From: Haematococcus lacustris
Taxonomy: Eukaryota; Chlorophyta; Chlorophyceae; Chlamydomonadales; Haematococcaceae
DNA length: 64,000 nucleotides
Direction of reading: 5' to 3'
Assembly: GCA_030144725.1 (NCBI GenBank)
Contig: JASKMD010000025.1
Location: forward strand, 1,054,001-1,118,000
The position numbers were made by a program, and so were the translations under genes. This document shows positions 1 through 11,145 of the stretch, piece after piece. How positions within the stretch are numbered: the first letter of the stretch is position 1; every line of letters starts with the position of its first letter. Under the pieces are notes generated by a model, which did not search any database, was not told where the DNA came from, and worked only from the letters and a program-made list of their open reading frames with translations.

Positions 1-233
1 ACAGGAGTGTGATCATGGAGCCTGCAGCCAGCAAGAGGCATCCTTGTGATTAGGCTGGGCATTGGGGGCCGCTCATGTCCAGGGGCCGGCCACTCACAGT
101 TTTGCCTTGCTGACTCCTTGCTACCTCCTTATTGGCTGTTGCTCTGCGCCGTTGCTGCCTTGCTTGCAATTACCAAGCCATGCTACACCTGTCATGCTCC
201 AGCTGTCAACAACTGCAAGCAATCATCAGTCAG

Positions 234-1600
234 CTAAGGCTCAGCAAGCAGATGAACAAGATCAACACCCCAGCTGCATGTGCACTCACCGGAAGTCCAA
301 GCTAACGCATTAAGCGCGGACATCAAGTTACCACGTACCGCCAGCAGCAGATCAGCGAACTCTTGTTGCTGCTGCGCTTGCTCAGGGCCTGTGCCAGCTA
401 GCTGCTGGACACGCATGTTGGTCTGTAGCCGGACCACCTTGATGTGTGGCCAAAGGTGGCTGCTGTTCAGCCCAACACTGACAATGCCTGCCCTGGTGCC
501 GTGCTTGACCACGGGCAGCACCTGCCGGAAGTCACCGCCCAAGATCACGACCTTGCCCCCAAAGAGTTGCTGTGCGGTCGATGCGCATGACGTCGCGCAT
601 GGTTCGGTCCACGGCCTGGGCACATGAACAGTTTGTTTAGATGACATGGGGAGGGTGCAGGAAGTGACAAGAGGTGACAGGCGGTGGGAGCATGTGAGGA
701 GGGTTGAGCATGGGAGCAGTGCTTGTGCAATCATAGCAGTGCTTGTGCTTACCTCGTAGCAGTGCTTGTGAGCCATGGGAGCCTCGTCCCAAATGATGGC
801 ACTGGTTGCACGCAAGAGTGTTGCCACATCACTTAAGGCCTCCACACGGCACAGTGAGTCAGCCGTGAGGTTGATCGGGATCTTGAAGCGAGAGTGCGTT
901 GTGGTCCCACTGTCCATGAGGAGGAGGAGGAGGAGGAGGAGGAGGAGGAGGAGGAGGATGCAACCGCAAGTGCGATCTTGCCCTGTGAGCAAGCATGTGA
1001 GGTAAGTGTGGCCAGGGTGGCAAGAGGCTGTTGAAGAGGTGCGAGAGGCGGGTGCTGGATCTGAACTGGACCCACAGACCTGCAAGCTGACAGGATGCTG
1101 GCAAGCAGCAGCTTGAACATGAAGGTCTTGCCGCAACCACCAGGGCTGTAAACGAAGAAGACATTATGGCGTCGCTGTCCCCCCAACAGAGGCTGCAGGG
1201 GGGGGTCACCCTGTAAAGCACGCATGATGCCCTCGTACAGGCGCTGCTGATGGGGCCGCAAGGCGTCGCTGTCAGACGGCGCTGCTGCTGGATGAGCTCA
1301 CACTCCTGCCCCGGTAGGAAAAAAGGTTCCTGCAGAGTCCTTGCCTCAAAGAGGCTCATCCGGCGCTGCAGCTGCATGTCGGGGTCCAGGAAGTAGAGCT
1401 GGGCAAACTGTGGTGGCCGTTGATGACAATCTGTTGCACGCCACTCTCAATGTTGCGGTCTACCTAGATGGCTCATGAGGCCACCTGCAGGCTGCAATTG
1501 TACATCCGGATGCGTTGCCCGAACACCCTGCCGCGGGGTGTGGTGTCTACCAGCAGTGCCGCCAAGGGCTGGGAGGGATCTGGCATGGGCAGCCACTTTC
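234..1600 (-). pseudogene. Decayed Helitron Rep/helicase (Pif1-like)
   Basis: Helitron RepHel proteins nick and unwind DNA during rolling-circle transposition. Reading leftward, a stretch near 1430-1370 gives FAQLYFLDPDMQLQRRM, typical of the end of the Helitron_like_N region. Next comes a P-loop, YSPGGCGKTF (about 1150-1115), then IIWDEAPMAHK (Walker B, about 800-770) and GGDFRQVLPVV (about 545-510), followed by the NMRV region. These are Pif1-family motifs in correct order. The frame changes several times: P-loop, DEAPM and GGDFRQ parts lie in different frames, an (AGG)n tract at 918-956 separates P-loop from DEAPM, and in-frame stops occur near 1460-1480. Some breaks could be introns, but the arg-rich part before QQLFGG is shifted with no splice sites, so I read it as a relic. 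An upstream piece (2020-1770) may belong to it. Confidence 0.75.
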
Positions 1601-2295
1601 CCTCGCTGGCAGCACATCCCAAACTCCGGGCGGGTGACGCTGCTGGCTGCTAGGCGTTCAGCCGGCCACATGAGCGCCCTGCAGTGTCGGCAGGAGCAGC
1701 CCTGTCGGCTGCCCTGGTTGTGGCGGGGGATGGTGGCAAGGGAGTCACCGAGTGTTGCCCTGAAGCTACAGTGGGCAGCAGCACCCCTTCTCCCTTGCGC
1801 AGTAGTCAGGGTCAGGGTCAGGGTCACTTGCACCCCGGGCACCCCTGGCGCCACGCCCCCCGACCCTGCCACCCCTGGCGCCATGCCCCCTGCACCTGCC
1901 ACCCTGCTGCTCCCCACCTGGGATGACGTCATAATCGTATAACTCATCAGAAACCACTGGTGGGGTGAGGAAGGACTGCAACTCATCGTCATAAAGCACT
2001 GGAGCTGGTCGGCTGCGCATGTTATAGCAGGCTTCAGCCGGGGCAGGGTGTGCAGCGGCTGGAGGTGCTGACCAATCTGCCTCTGCCCCTGGGCCCGACC
2101 CTTGGCCTGCCCCTTCCTGTGCCTCGCCTAACCTGCGTGCCCCTGCCCCTCACCCTTGGTTGGCCCCTTCCCCTTCCACGTCCTCGGGCTGCAGGTGCTG
2201 GGGAGTGGGGTGCAGCAGCGTGGCCTGCAGCTGCTATGGGGTGTGGGGTGCAGCTGCTGGGGAGTGGGGTGCTGCAGCGTGGACGGGGGATCTTA

Positions 2296-3220
2296 CCGCC
2301 CCGCCCCGCCCCGCCCCGCCCCGCCCCGCCCCGCCCCGCCCCGCCCCGCCCCGCCCCGCCCCGCCCCGCCCCGCCCCGCCCCGCCCCGCCCCGCCCCCGC
2401 CCCGCCCCGCCCCGCCCCGCCCCGCCCCGCCCCGCCCCGCCCCGCCCCGCCCCGCCCCGCCCCGCCCCGCCCCGCCCCGCCCCGCCCCGCCCCGCCCCGC
2501 CCCGCCCCGCCCCGCCCCGCCCCGCCCCGCCCCGCCCCGCCCCGCCCCGCCCCGCCCCGCCCCGCCCCGCCCCGCCCCGCCCCGCCCCGCCCCGCCCCGC
2601 CCCGCCCCGCCCCGCCCCGCCCCGCCCCGCCCCGCCCCGCCCCGCCCCGCCCCGCCCCGCCCCGCCCCGCCCCGCCCCGCCCCGCCCCGCCCCGCCCCGC
2701 CCCGCCCCGCCCCGCCCCGCCCCGCCCCGCCCCGCCCCGCCCCGCCCCGCCCCGCCCCGCCCCGCCCCGCCCCGCCCCGCCCCGCCCCGCCCCGCCCCGC
2801 CCCGCCCCGCCCCGCCCCGCCCCGCCCCGCCCCGCCCCGCCCCGCCCCGCCCCGCCCCGCCCCGCCCCGCCCCGCCCCGCCCCGCCCCGCCCCGCCCCGC
2901 CCCGCCCCGCCCCGCCCCGCCCCGCCCCGCCCCGCCCCGCCCCGCCCCGCCCCCGCCCCGCCCCGCCCCGCCCCGCCCCGCCCCGCCCCGCCCCGCCCCG
3001 CCCCGCCCCGCCCCGCCCCGCCCCGCCCCGCCCCGCCCCGCCCCGCCCCGCCCCGCCCCGCCCCGCCCCGCCCCGCCCCGCCCCGCCCCGCCCCGCCCCG
3101 CCCCGCCCCGCCCCGCCCCGCCCCGCCCCGCCCCGCCCCGCCCCGCCCCGCCCCGCCCCGCCCCGCCCCGCCCCGCCCCGCCCCGCCCCGCCCCGCCCCG
3201 CCCCGCCCCGCCCCGCCCCG
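2296..3220. repeat. (CCCCG)n pentanucleotide array
   Basis: About 185 near-perfect CCCCG units over 925 bp. Only two visible interruptions, each an extra C (near 2395 and 2950), shift the register. The minus strand is (CGGGG)n, a dense run of G4 blocks suited to G-quadruplexes. All long open frames across it (PPRPA/GRGGA repeats) are artefacts of the repeat. Confidence 0.97.
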
Positions 3221-3453
3221 GAAAGAATGATGTGGCCTTGGCTTATCTGCTTTCTGCTCCTCAGGCGAAAACATTGTAGGAAAGGTGGAAAGGTGGAAAG
3301 TGAGTGAGGTGGCAGGAAAGCATGTGTTACGAGCGGCAGCATTAGCGTGGAAAGAAAGAAAGAAAGAACTTCTCCCCTTTGAGGGAACGTGATTGGATTT
3401 CTTTATATGCTCCGTTTCCAAGTTGGCCGCCCTTTTCTCCGCGTGGGGCACAA

Positions 3454-4490
3454 CATTAGCTTGGTGCATGCGTCACGCTCAATTCAAGGATCCATTGCTG
3501 TGCGGTGTATGTTGCGATCGCTATGTTGATGTGTTGACTTGAAGGATACATTGAAGGAAACAGGCTGGTGACAGTGCAACGTGATGCGATGACGCAAGAG
3601 GTCCTCGAGTTGTCCCAGGAGAACGCGGAGCTGAAAGCCAAAATCACCCAGCTGGAAGCTTCAAGTTGTGAGTAAACTAAATAATTGTGTATAATCTGAG
3701 TAATGTGTCTAAGATTGTTACCATGAAAAGGTTGCATCCATTTGAAGGTGAAGTGCCAAGCAAGAAAGACATGGCTATCCTTCTATTCATCATCCTTCTT
3801 GTGACCTTCCCGACCGTCGCCGCTCAGGCGGCTTACGCAAGGTCTGTAAACGTGTCTATGTTCTTCCCGCACATCTCCAGTGTAAGGGTCATAATCCTCA
3901 TGGTTGGCTTGCTCGTAATTAATGAGCCCAACAAGCGTCGCCGGATTTACGAGTGCTCATTGTGATTCAGTGCCCAACTATGGCAGATTTCTCTTGGACA
4001 GCGCCGCTTGTTGGGCTCATTTACTAAGAGCAAGCCAACCATGAAGATTACAACCCCTACAGTGGAGATGTGCGGAAAAAACATAGACACATTAACAGAC
4101 CTTGCGAAAGTTGCCTGAGCGACGACGGATCCGAAGGTCACGAGAAGGATGACGAAAAGGCGAACAAGACACGTCTTTATCTTATGATACTTCGCCTTCA
4201 AGTTAATGCAACCTTTTCATGATAACCATCTTAGACACATTACCCAGATTAAACACAATTACTCACTCTTCTCGCAACTTGAAGCTTCCAACTGGGTGAT
4301 TTTAGCTTTCAACTGTGCGTACTCCTGGGACAACTCGAGGACATCTTGCGTCATCGCATCACAATGTTCTTTTGCTTGCCTGTTTCCTTCAATGTATCCT
4401 TCAAGTCAACAAATCAACATAGCGATCGCAAGATACACCGCAAAGCGTTGGATCTTTGAAATGTACGTGACGCATGCACCAAGCTAATGC
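3454..4490. repeat. 1-kb inverted repeat of diverged arms
   Basis: The arm at 3454-3943 is an imperfect reverse complement of 4000-4490, with a spacer of about 57 bp. Read inward, each arm carries a coiled-coil-like stretch (LELSQENAELKAKITQLEAS in the left arm) followed by a hydrophobic segment (ILLVTF..VAAQA..ARSVNVSMFFPHIS) ending NEPNKRR. Between the arms the inward frame shows mainly synonymous or conservative changes (I/V, S/T, Y/F), suggesting it was once coding. An outward 93-codon frame is also open at the same place in both arms. No known family was recognised. It could be two convergent gene copies, a foldback transposon, or a long-hairpin small-RNA source. Confidence 0.85.
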
Positions 4491-4500
4491 TTTTCCTTGG

Positions 4501-4556
4501 TGGTGTGTAGTGCGCTATACATTTGATGGTGTGTAGTGCGCTATACATTTTGCAGG
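4501..4556. repeat. Two-copy 26-bp tandem repeat
   Basis: The unit TGGTGTGTAGTGCGCTATAC plus ATTTGA occurs twice in tandem just outside the right arm of the large inverted repeat. Confidence 0.8.
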
Positions 4557-4709
4557 GGTACATCGTTTCATGTGGATGGCTCCCATTTGTCATTGTAGTT
4601 GCAATCCATCAAATCACAAACTACATTCAATGGTTTGTGATGATCGTAAATGTATTCTATGGCGAACCAATCTCTGTGCAACGATGCAAGACAAACATTT
4701 GGGGTGAGA

Positions 4710-4887
4710 TGTATAGTATAATGTCGGAGGCCGAGCTGTTACGGGAACATAACGGTCGAGGCTGGGTCGAAAGGTGCAGTAAACGTCGAGGCGTAGCCGA
4801 GACGTTTACGCAACTTGAGACCAGGCCGAGACTGTTATTTGGACGTGAACAGCGCTGGCCGAGACATTATGCGATATCCCTATACAT
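4710..4887. mobile_element. Foldback (MITE-like) element, GAGGCGNAGCCGAG type
   Basis: Nested imperfect inverted repeats: outer TGTATAG..ATAATGTC pairs with GACATTAT..CTATACA, then GAGGCTGGGTC with GACCAGGCCGAG. The apex is a perfect 9-bp stem, GTAAACGTC (4779-4787) with GACGTTTAC (4801-4809), closed by the loop GAGGCGTAGCCGA. A second foldback with the same loop motif lies at 47784-47972. No coding capacity. Confidence 0.6.
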
Positions 4888-4984
4888 TACGGGCACACCA
4901 TTCGGAGCCTCGCTGATATTGCGGCTGTGCTCCACGCGTCGAAGACGACAACAGAACCTGTGCGCAAACCACGCTCTTTCTGGG

Positions 4985-5140
4985 TGATCGTGCACTTTCC
5001 CCGTAAATGTGTGCAAGTCGTGCACTTTTTCTGTAAATGTCTGCACTTTTCCCGTAAATGTGTGCAAACCGTGCACTTTTCTCGTAAATGTGTGCAAGTC
5101 ATGCACTTTTCCTGTAATTGTTTGCAAGTCACCCACTGTT
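4985..5140. repeat. 30-bp minisatellite
   Basis: About five tandem units of a roughly 30-bp repeat (GTGCACTTTTCCCGTAAATG followed by TGTGCAAGTC), some lacking the last third. No spacers of unique sequence, so not a CRISPR array. Confidence 0.9.
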
Positions 5141-5205
5141 CACTCTTTACTCTAGGACAAACTTCCAGCAACAGCCTCACCCATTCCAGCCTGCCCACCA
5201 GCCAA

Positions 5206-6706
5206 GATGCCCGACAGCACCAACACCGTCAGCAGCGGCAGCTTTGGCGACGACGACGACCAGTGCAACAGTGATAACGACTTCGAAATCCCACAGTTCA
5301 ACCTCACGCAACAGCACGTTTGGCAGCTGCGACGCTTGACGGTGAGACGCGTTGACGGTCCTTAGCGTTGACCTCCTTTGACTTGCATCATTTGACCAAC
5401 AACACCACGTTCGTTGCTTGGCTGATGCAGATTGCGTGGTCGCGCAGCCCAAACCGGCCATTGCAGATGAGGCAATGGAGCATCGACGCTCTGGTCGCCT
5501 GTCTGGCGGCTTGCAAGTGTCATATCGTCGTCTCTTGCAACTGTGATATCGTGGCCCATAGCCATTGTCTTGCACCGCCCCGCAGCGCTTGCTGCAAACG
5601 AGAAAGCTGAGCAGATCCTTAGCATGTTTTTCTAACCCCTGGCATTGTGGACCTGGCAATCCGTAGCAAGGCAGCACCAGCAGCCATGAAGAACAAGAGT
5701 CAGCTGAACACCAGCTGTATAATGCTAAAATCTGTCTTGGACAGTGGTAAATTCCCCGGTAAGCCCTCATGTTCCTCATTGGCATGCCTTGTCATGTCCT
5801 GCATTGCTATCCCGCCGTTGCCATATTTTAGGTGGTGAACAAGCAAAACCCTGCTGTTGCTGCTGCTAATGTTGATGCTGCCCGGCTGCTGCTGTTGCTG
5901 CCTGGCTGCTGGCTGCTACTGCCCAGCTGTTGTTGCTGCCTGGCTGGTGCTGCTGCCCGGCCGCTGCTGCTGCCGCCCTGCTGCTGCTGCTGCTGCCTGG
6001 CTGCTGCTGCTGCGCCGCTGCTGCTGCCCGCCGCTGCTGCTGCTGCCCTGCTGCTGCTGCCCGGCTGCTGCTGCTGCCCGGCCGCTGCTGTTGCTGCCCT
6101 CCTGCTGCTGCTGCTGCCCGGCTGTTGCTGCTGCTGCCCGGCTGCTGCTGATGCCGCTCTGCTGCTGCTGCTGCTGCCCGGCTGCTGCTGCTGCTGCCCG
6201 GCTGCTGCTGCTGCCCGGCTGCTGCTGCTGCCCGGCTGCTGCTGCTGCCCGGTCGCTGCTGCTGTCGCCCTCCTGCTGCTGCTGCTGCTGCTGCCCGGCC
6301 GCTGCTGCCACTGCCCGGCCGCTGTTGCTGCCGCCCTGATGCTGCTGCTGCTGCCCGGCTGCTGCTGCTGCTGCCCGGCTGCTGCTCCTGCCCTGCCGAT
6401 GTTGTTGTCGCCCTGCTGCTGCTGCCGCTGCTGTCGCCGCTGTTGCTGGCCTGGCGGCGGTGCCCCTGGCAGTTGGCCCGGCGGCGATGCCCCAAGCAGC
6501 TGGACCGGCGGCTGTGCCCCTGGCAGTTGGCTTATGCGACACCCAGCATCATGCCGGCTCATACCCTTGCCGCTCCCCGGCCGTGCATCCCCAATGCACC
6601 ATGGATTGATCCGCAAGCAGCGCAACGCCTAGATGACTTCCACGCCCACGAAGCAGCTGGCAAGCCTCTGAAGATGAAGCTTCTGGCAGCTGCTTCCGCT
6701 ATCTAG
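5206..6706 (+). CDS. Unrecognised multi-exon gene candidate with CTG-rich insert
   Basis: An ATG at 5206 opens an acidic exon (MPDSTNTVSSGSFGDDDD..) that reads to a GTGAGA donor at about 5341. Coding-like pieces follow between plausible splice sites: about 5431-5542 (CVVAQPKPAIADEAMEHRRS), after 5586 (LAANEKAEQILSMFF), and about 5675-5748 (SSHEEQESAEHQLYNAKIC). A CTG/CCCGG block fills 5840-6440, after which a natural-looking tail (PWIDPQAAQRLDDFHAHEAA) ends at a stop at about 6706. Phases between the pieces do not all agree, so the model is only a sketch. The order recalls TE-encoded DNA-binding proteins, but no domain was identified; it may be a decayed transposon gene. Confidence 0.3.
5840..6440. 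repeat. CTG/CCCGG compound repeat
   Basis: About 600 bp of GCTGCTGCTGCCCGG-type units of variable length. All six frames are open for long stretches (L/P/C/G or A/Q/S-rich), which is a repeat effect. Confidence 0.9.
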
Positions 6707-6919
6707 GGTTACTATTATTACATGGTTCGCGGGCTGTATAGCGCCGGCAAGTAAAGTTTTACCGGCCAACATTGCTTGTAATTGCTGTACTTGCTGTAAT
6801 TGCCCGAGTCTGTTCAACATAACCGTATAAGTCACCAATTACGACATTATAACATTAAATTATTCTCCCGTAATGTATTGGGATTCATTGTTATAACAAG
6901 TAACCTAAACGTGCTACAT

Positions 6920-7819
6920 AATCAAACACATGCAAACCCGAGCATGCAATGACACATTTAACATACCGTACTCTCTCTTTCGATTCGCGTCCGCGAATTG
7001 TTTTTTTAGCCTCGCGAAGTCGCGAACGAGTAAACAATGTGATTTTTTCCAAAATCGCGAAGTGGTCAAACAATTATTTGACCTGCATAAAAGGTGCTGC
7101 GATGGACCGCTTCGTGGTCCATGGCATCAGTGGCGATGATGCAGCCAAGAATTTGCTACGTGAGGTTGACCAACACGATGAAATGCTCCATTATAGGGCT
7201 CTCGATCTGATCCTGTCGCGTAGCGTGGGCCGGGCAGACCTCGCAAGCTGTTTAGCATCGGGCTGCTGCTAGCCCGCGACTCTGCCGCGTCGCCAAGCAC
7301 GCCTCCTCCTCCCAGCCGACCCGGCAGGTCTCATGAGATGATGGTAGATCAGAGCTAATGGTGGTAGCTCAGCAGTGGTCTGCCTTTACAAGAGCCATGC
7401 CAACAGCCGAGCCTTCAACCAAGCCAGCTGTAGCAACGGCAGATGGTCGACCCATGCGCAAACGTGGCAAACCATTAGGCTCCAAGAACAAGCCTAAGCC
7501 AGCACCAACAACACAAGTCACACCCACTCCCACATAGCATCGGCGACAACAGCAGCAACGATGCCAGCAACGAGGAATGGGTAGTAAGCAAGTTAGCAGC
7601 AGTGGTGGCTGCCCGCACAAAGTCAGCTGTTGGGGTGGTGGCCAGGCTAGTGCAACAACCGAGGTGGCTGGCCGCACCAGGTCAGTTGCTGGGGTGGTTG
7701 GCCAAGCTGGAGCAGCAACTCGGGTGGCTGGCCGCACCAAGTCAGCTACTGGGGTCTTTGCCTTGGCCAAGGCTGCGGCATGGGTGACTGCTAAGGTACG
7801 CAAGTTCGAGTGTTCATAG
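6920..7819 (+). mobile_element. AT-hook-encoding repeat element, copy A
   Basis: A segment at about 7102-7190 encodes [32 protein letters not shown]. About 7398-7540 encodes a second piece with an AT-hook-like core (MRKRGKPLGSKNKPK) that ends in TAG after about 46 codons. Then come imperfect repeats encoding AGRTKSVAGVVGQAG-like units up to 7819. Both coding parts recur on the minus strand at 49575-50265, so this is a dispersed element. The AT-rich flank (6820-7080) contrasts with the GC-rich surroundings. The premature stop and about 180 bp between the two parts suggest a damaged copy. The family is unknown; AT-hooks bind the minor groove of AT-rich DNA. Confidence 0.55.
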
Positions 7820-10300
7820 GAGGATACATAGATATGCCGGCATTGCAAGCAGCCACAGGAGCACCATGACTTGATGGGGGAGGTTCAGTGCCCTATCTAG
7901 TGCAAAGTCCAGGCTAGGTAACTTGGTGCACGGTGACAGTGCCCATGCACAGTGGCTTTGACTTGACTTTGACTTGGCTTGACATGGTGACCTGTGCAAA
8001 GAGTGTGTTAACCATGGAGGATTGACATGGTATGCAAGGGATGGCTGTCCAGAATATTTATCAGCACATCCACATCCTCAAAACTGTGTTTTGCTGCTAA
8101 ATTTGCATCGGGAAAAAGTAAACAATCTCTTTTGGGGGTCGGGAAAGAGTATTTAATTTTAGTTTTCGGGGCCTCGCGAATTGAAATAGATAGTACGGTA
8201 ACACAGTATAGGGTAGTTAAAGCATTCAATGTTATATCGCGTCTGTGTCGTCGCACCCTTATTGTTCCTTCACCCTAATTGTTTCCATGACACTTGCAAT
8301 GTATAGATGCATATGATATGGATCCTTGTATTGTGTGTACCGCATCCACTTCCTTGACGTTCTCTCGCATCTCTTCAATCTACTCCGTCAGCGATGCCAT
8401 TCTTGCGAACATGGGAGGCAAAAACGATGGCATAAGGGAATACGAGAGTAGTATAAATGAAACACTAGCGAAGATATGATATCCAACACATGTTTGTGCT
8501 TGCTGCCAACGCATGTACGAGGAGCAATAAATTCACCGTGTTGTTGTTCAGCCGTCAAACCAGACCACTGCATACGAGAGGGTGTGTGACCCTGCTCTGC
8601 ATTGGGTTGCCTCCCCACCTCCTTTGCCACAATCACCAGTGCCCCCCCCCCATTGTTGGGGCACCATGCTCGGGGGTGGAGTCCACTTTTGAGCTAGCGC
8701 TTGTTGCCCAGGGGGGAGGTTGCATTAAAGCTTAGGGGCAGAAGAAGAAAGCCGAAGAGGCATGCGCTTTTAGCCTTTCTTACCATGGGGAGGGGCCCTA
8801 CAAGCTGACATATGCCCACTTGGCGGCCTCACACCACAACCGGATTGGGAGCGGGTCAACCCTCATGGGCGTCATAGGTTGACAACCAACCCCACTCCAG
8901 CGATGAGAGATCGATCGAGCCAACAGTGTTGGGCACCCTTCCCTAATCCCCTACCCTTTTGCAAGAAAGGGAGGTTTGTCACCTAAACTTGTCAAGAGGT
9001 CGCTGGGTGCTGAGGCCAAAGGGAAGGCGCTTGGGACCCGGAACCACGCAGGGTCAGAACGTGGTGTTAGGGCCAGGGGTGTCTGGGTGTCAGGGTTAGG
9101 TGTTGTGTACTTAGTGAGGGGTGGTCACTTCAGGCTATTGCCGAAAGCACGTTAGGGGCTCGTCAGGAGTTATAGGATGACTTCCCTCCTCCCTCCCCTG
9201 CAGCCCCTCCCCCTGTCCCGCTGTCCTTGTAGTTCATTTCTCCTTAACTTTGAAAGTCTGAGGCTCAAGTGTGCTCCTTGCCTGCTGCGATGTCGTTGTC
9301 GTGAGTAGTACGAGTGATTTGCCAGCTAGAGACACCGTCAATGAACCATGCTTTGAATTGTCTAGGGGCGACTCGGGCCTAAAATAGCATGTTTTCATGC
9401 AACACTCTCCACGTAGCAGGCAACACCATGTAGCACGGGGGGGTAGGCAACACAACCAGCCCTACATAAGGAAGCCCTTGCGAACCTACCAGTGAGTGTT
9501 GTCCAACACCGGCAAGTTACCAATGAGTTTGGGACCCCACCGATGGTTGTCATCATCTTGTGACCGTCCTGCGAGAACACAGAAAGCAAGCCCTGGAGCT
9601 GTAGCAGGACTACAAGTTGCAATTGCTTGCTGGAGACACGTGCGACAACAACAAGTACGGGCATGTAAGTGTCCATCATGACAGATACACGGTTGATAAT
9701 GTTGCATAAACAGGAGGCCGTTATATCAAGGAACAAGGGCTAGCCAGGCCCTCCCTTCCCCTGCCCGGGTGTTTAACGCCCCCTGGAGCTGGGAGGGCCG
9801 GACATCTCTGCCCTCCCTTGGCAATCAGTACCGGTAGCGCTACAAGCTGGTCAACAACAGACTGCCCAAGGCAAGCCAGAGATTGCACGGTGCTGCAGAG
9901 TACCGGCGCGGTATTGATGGGCGGGCCCGAGCAGCCTATAGGACCCCGTAGCTATGCAGGCTGTTAGGTAGGTTTGATGGGGTGCACGCGGTCCGGCTGG
10001 GTGAGATCGACTCACGATGTCCGCGATCAGCGCCAGGAGCACGCTGTGCCCGCCGCAGCAGCCCCTCGGTTGCGCAACAGCACCACAGGGGTGTCCGCCC
10101 CGCGGGTGATGTTGCTAGTCAGGCCGCGTCAAGCTGTTACTTTCGAGCATTGAGCTCTTAGTCTCGATGAGGTGCCCAGTAGCCTTTAACGGGAACGTGC
10201 CGGTGTGGCGTTTGTGGTCATCAAGGGTGCTGCAACCGACCGAGGACGCTGCGATTGAATTGTAGTTGAGTGACATAACCCACAGACAACATTCCATGTG
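7820..10300. other. No recognisable gene
   Basis: An AT-rich stretch at 8020-8480 resembles TE flank (contains AGTAAACAAT as in both AT-hook elements). From 8480 to 10300 no open frame looks coding. There are short homopolymers (C10 at 8641) but no RNA gene that I can see. Confidence 0.5.
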
Positions 10301-10324
10301 AGCAGGGTAGCTTCACCCGTCAAA

Positions 10325-10456
10325 GGGCGCGATTCCAATGGCGAGGCAAGGCGGCGAGGCGAGACGGCGAGGTCTCCACGTCCCTTTAAGCGCCCCCCAA
10401 TCGAGACACATGCAGCCTTCGTCTCGCCTCGCCTCGCTCAACTAGAATCGCGCCCC
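10325..10456. mobile_element. Small foldback/MITE with GGGCGCGATTC ends
   Basis: Terminal inverted repeats GGGCGCGATTC (10325-10335) and GAATCGCGCCC at the right end. Inside, GGCGAGGCGAGACG pairs with CGTCTCGCCTCGCC. About 130 bp, no coding potential. Confidence 0.6.
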
Positions 10457-10739
10457 AAGGAAGGTGCGGTAGGAGGGAGGCATGTGGTACCTGCACCAAC
10501 TCATGTACCAGTACCCACAATGCACAATACGCCCACAAAGCGAGCATACACATCACGGTGTGGTGTATTGTTGCAATTGCTGTGCTGACATGCGGATATG
10601 TAGCCTGTTGCATGCGGGCAACATATTGTCTTAGCTAGGAATATATTGGCTCAGCTAGCACAGCGCAAGCTCACGACTGCAGCACACCTGTGTGTTGGGA
10701 GTATTAACATAGCTAACATATTACAGCTTATCTAGTACA

Positions 10740-11145
10740 GCACCTTGGCCCTCAACCTTGAGCCTTCATTGCAGTCGAACACACTAGTTGTGGACCACTA
10801 CAAAACAGTGTTTTTTCTGTGTGGTGTTCCCATCGCATGGCATGCTCATGGCCTAAACATGGCATACACATGGTCACGGTCGCCTACCACCTACAGCATT
10901 GCCTGACCCCTGTGACAGGGCTATGACGTAGAGTTGGCATGACAAAACATGCACTAATTGAAAGCTGATGACAGCTCAAAGGGGGGGCACACACTACTGT
11001 GCCGCAGCAGGCTGCTGCTGCTGCTGGGCCTTGGGTGGCTTGTCTCGCACTCGCTTGTAGCCCAGGCCAGGGTACTCCTTGCCCTTGGCTGGCAGCGCTC
11101 CCTGGTCTGGCCAGAAGCACAGCTCCAGCGGGCGCCACCTGCTCT
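10740..11145 (-). repeat. 3' end of dispersed element, copy 1
   Basis: About 400 bp nearly identical to 33655-34085. In the minus sense it holds the C-terminal codons of the adjacent TE-like gene, its stop, and about 250 bp of 3' flank ending near CAAGGTGC. The two copies differ by indels in an 11-bp ATGGCATACAC repeat and in a CTG run. Confidence 0.85.

Noticed and set aside
2050..3469. Long frames of PPRPA and GRGGA repeats on both strands
   Set aside because: All arise from the CCCCG repeat, whose three frames per strand are all open; no protein-like ends.
4985..5140. Regular 30-bp repeats suggesting a CRISPR array
   Set aside because: Units are contiguous with no unique spacers and the genome is eukaryotic.
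9395..9736. 113-codon minus frame (VVVARVSSKQLQLVVLLQLQ)
   Set aside because: Low complexity, no splice partners, no recognisable motif.
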